A stretch of DNA of 6,599 nucleotides, taken from assembly GCA_023424585.1 (NCBI GenBank), contig JAFADT010000361.1, forward strand, positions 1 to 6,599. Reading direction: 5' to 3'. The translations under genes and the position numbers were made by a program. Each line of letters opens with the position of its first letter. Within the stretch, counting starts at the first letter, position 1. Below the pieces are notes generated by a model. That model saw nothing but the letters and a program-made list of their open reading frames with translations. It made no database searches and had not been told where the DNA came from. Positions 5,271-6,599 of this stretch are shown piece after piece. The stretch comes from Pseudomonadota bacterium (GTDB lineage Bacteria; Myxococcota; Myxococcia; Myxococcales; Myxococcaceae).

Positions 5271-5300
5271 GGCCCGGGGTGGCGCGGTTGAGTCGGGGCC

Positions 5301-6599
5301 ATGCTCCGCGCCCGTGCTCGCTGGTGGTGGCTCCTGTTGCTCGTCCTGGTGGGCGGGTGTCGCTGTGGCGACAGCCCCAACGTGGGCGGTGCGAGCGCCA
5401 GCTTCCGGCCGCAGCAAGAGGTGGTGGACTTCGGCCGGGTGCTGGAGGGCACCCAGGTGCGCCGCTCGCTGACGCTGGTGGCCACCGGCCGCGCGGGCGT
5501 CACGGTGGACGCGGTGACGGACGCGCCCTTCTTCGTCGTCGTGTCGCAGGTTGTCGTGGGGGGCAGCGGCACTGGCACGGTGGACATCCTGTTCTCCGCG
5601 GGCAGCACGCCGGTGGAGGGAGCGCTGACGCTCACCGCGGGGCGCACCACGGCGAAGGTGAGGCTCACCGGCGTGGGCGTGCGCCCGCTGGCGTGCATCC
5701 CGCGGGCCGAGTGCCACGACTCGCGCTTCGACCTGGACTCCGGCCAGTGCATCGAGTCTCCGCTGGAGGACGGCGCGTCGTGCATCCCCAGCAGCCGCTG
5801 CCAGGAGAACGGCCGCTGCCAGGCGGGGGCCTGCGTGGGGCAGCCGCGCACGTGCGATGACGACAACCCGTGCACGGTGGACAGCTGCTCGCCGACGCAG
5901 GGCTGCGTGACGGAGGCCGTCGCGTGCCCGGTGCCGGGCAACCCCTGCAAGGTGGGCGTGTGCGACCGCAACGCGGGTTGCAAGGAGGTGGACGTGGCGG
6001 ACTTCAGCCCGTGCGGCGCGGTGAGCTGCACGGCGGCGCGGGTCTGCTTCAGCGGCGCGTGCCGGACGGTGACGCCGCCGGACGGCTTCGTGTGCGCGCA
6101 GGCCACGCCGTGCCAGGACGAGGGCAGGTGCAGCGCGGGCGAGTGCGTGCGTCCGGACGCGGGAGACCTGGAGTCCGTCTTCAGCGCGGAGCTGGGCGGA
6201 GCGCCCGTCGCGGAGGACGGTGGGCCGGTGCTGCTCGCGGACGACGGCACGGTCTACGCGTCGGTGTGCGGCGAGGACGCGGGCTGCTGGCTCGCCGCGT
6301 ACACGGAGAGCGGGCTGCTGCGCTACGCGTCGCCCTATGCGGACGGGGGCGCGAGGACGCTGCTCGCGGCATCGGACGCGGGCGTGGTGGTGCTGGCGCC
6401 GGAAGCCCTGGAGGCCTACGCGCCCCGGGGCGCGGGTGAGCTGCGCTGGCGCACGTCGCTGGCGTTCTCCGACGCGGAGCGGGACGGAGGGACGCCGGAG
6501 GAAGTGGCTCGCACGGGAGCGGGCAGGGTGGCGCTCACGAAGGAGGGGGAGGTGCTGGCGCACGTCACGTGGAGCGCGGACGCGGGCACGGAGCCGCCG
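5301..6599 (+). CDS. Large cysteine-rich lipoprotein with ASH-like N-terminal domain (N-terminal 433 residues, runs off the right edge)
   Basis: The frame is open from the ATG at 5301 to the window end. Residues 3-20 are a lipoprotein signal: Arg-rich start, WWW-led hydrophobic core, and lipobox LVGGC with Cys20. Residues about 35-128 look like an ASH/HYDIN-type immunoglobulin-like domain (VVDFGRVLEGTQVRRSLTLV, then VTGVG-like end strands LTGVGVRPL). Residues 132-282 hold 23 cysteines in short repeats such as CDDDNPCTVDSCSPTQGC, in the style of the cysteine-rich repeats of secreted myxobacterial proteins, presumably disulfide-bonded. From about 288 the protein changes to repeat-like beta strands (VLLADDGTVYASVCG, LAAYTESGLLRYASP, VVVLAPEALEAYAP), which suggest a PQQ/WD-like beta-propeller continuing past the edge. 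It is probably exposed on the cell envelope; its role is unknown, with adhesion or ligand binding as an inference. The ribosome-binding site is weak (GTCGGGG just before the ATG). The +2 residue after Cys20 is Arg, not the Asp of inner-membrane retention. Confidence 0.88.
   Translation, partial: MLRARARWWWLLLLVLVGGCRCGDSPNVGGASASFRPQQEVVDFGRVLEGTQVRRSLTLVATGRAGVTVDAVTDAPFFVVVSQVVVGGSGTGTVDILFSAGSTPVEGALTLTAGRTTAKVRLTGVGVRPLACIPRAECHDSRFDLDSGQCIESPLEDGASCIPSSRCQENGRCQAGACVGQPRTCDDDNPCTVDSCSPTQGCVTEAVACPVPGNPCKVGVCDRNAGCKEVDVADFSPCGAVSCTAARVCFSGACRTVTPPDGFVCAQATPCQDEGRCSAGECVRPDAGDLESVFSAELGGAPVAEDGGPVLLADDGTVYASVCGEDAGCWLAAYTESGLLRYASPYADGGARTLLAASDAGVVVLAPEALEAYAPRGAGELRWRTSLAFSDAERDGGTPEEVARTGAGRVALTKEGEVLAHVTWSADAGTEPP

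Noticed and set aside
5111..6563. Long minus-strand open frames opposite the right-hand lipoprotein gene
   Set aside because: The plus-strand frame has a signal peptide, lipobox and ordered cysteine repeats; the antisense frames are Arg/His/Ala-rich shadows.

Overview
The window is very GC-rich, with strong G/C third-position bias, GTG as well as ATG starts, and densely packed genes. Together with two lipoproteins of a myxobacterial style, one of them with a cysteine-rich 'CDDDNPCTVDSC'-type region, this points to a member of the Myxococcota, most likely Myxococcaceae (Myxococcus, Corallococcus or a relative). The taxonomic call is inference from style and family content; no marker gene proves it.

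Layout. (1) 1-705, minus strand: the N-terminal 235 residues of a lipoprotein that runs off the left edge. (2) 706-866: a divergent intergenic region with a perfect hairpin and a repeated 10-mer, probably regulatory. (3) 867-1220, plus: a small cytoplasmic protein of the BP74-N / 'calmodulin-binding protein' type. (4) 1221-1473: a non-coding gap with two perfect 8-bp-stem hairpins. (5) 1474-2058, plus: an AAG/MPG-family 3-methyladenine DNA glycosylase. (6) 2094-4095, plus: a compact set made of an ECF sigma factor, a soluble zinc-binding anti-sigma factor and an RlmN-type radical SAM rRNA methyltransferase; the last two overlap by 4 bases. (7) 4096-4583: a mostly non-coding stretch holding the decayed C-terminal part of a short-chain dehydrogenase/reductase and a GC-rich hairpin just after it. 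(8) 4584-5207, plus: a DedA-family membrane protein. (9) 5301 to the right edge, plus: the N-terminal 433 residues of a large lipoprotein with an ASH-like domain, a cysteine-rich region and the start of a repeat-like, possibly beta-propeller, region.

How the genes may work together. The clearest unit is sigma factor - anti-sigma factor - RlmN-like enzyme, which links an ECF signalling pair to modification of 23S rRNA A2503 (and, in known RlmN proteins, tRNA A37). The DNA glycosylase ends only 35 bp before the sigma gene and may share its transcript. The other genes are single units of housekeeping or envelope type. I see no CRISPR array, tRNA, rRNA, insertion sequence, prophage gene or defence island, and nothing that clearly amounts to an undescribed multi-gene system. 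The best leads are the sigma/anti-sigma/RlmN coupling, the divergence of that RlmN-like enzyme, the decayed SDR gene, and the repeats in the 706-866 region.
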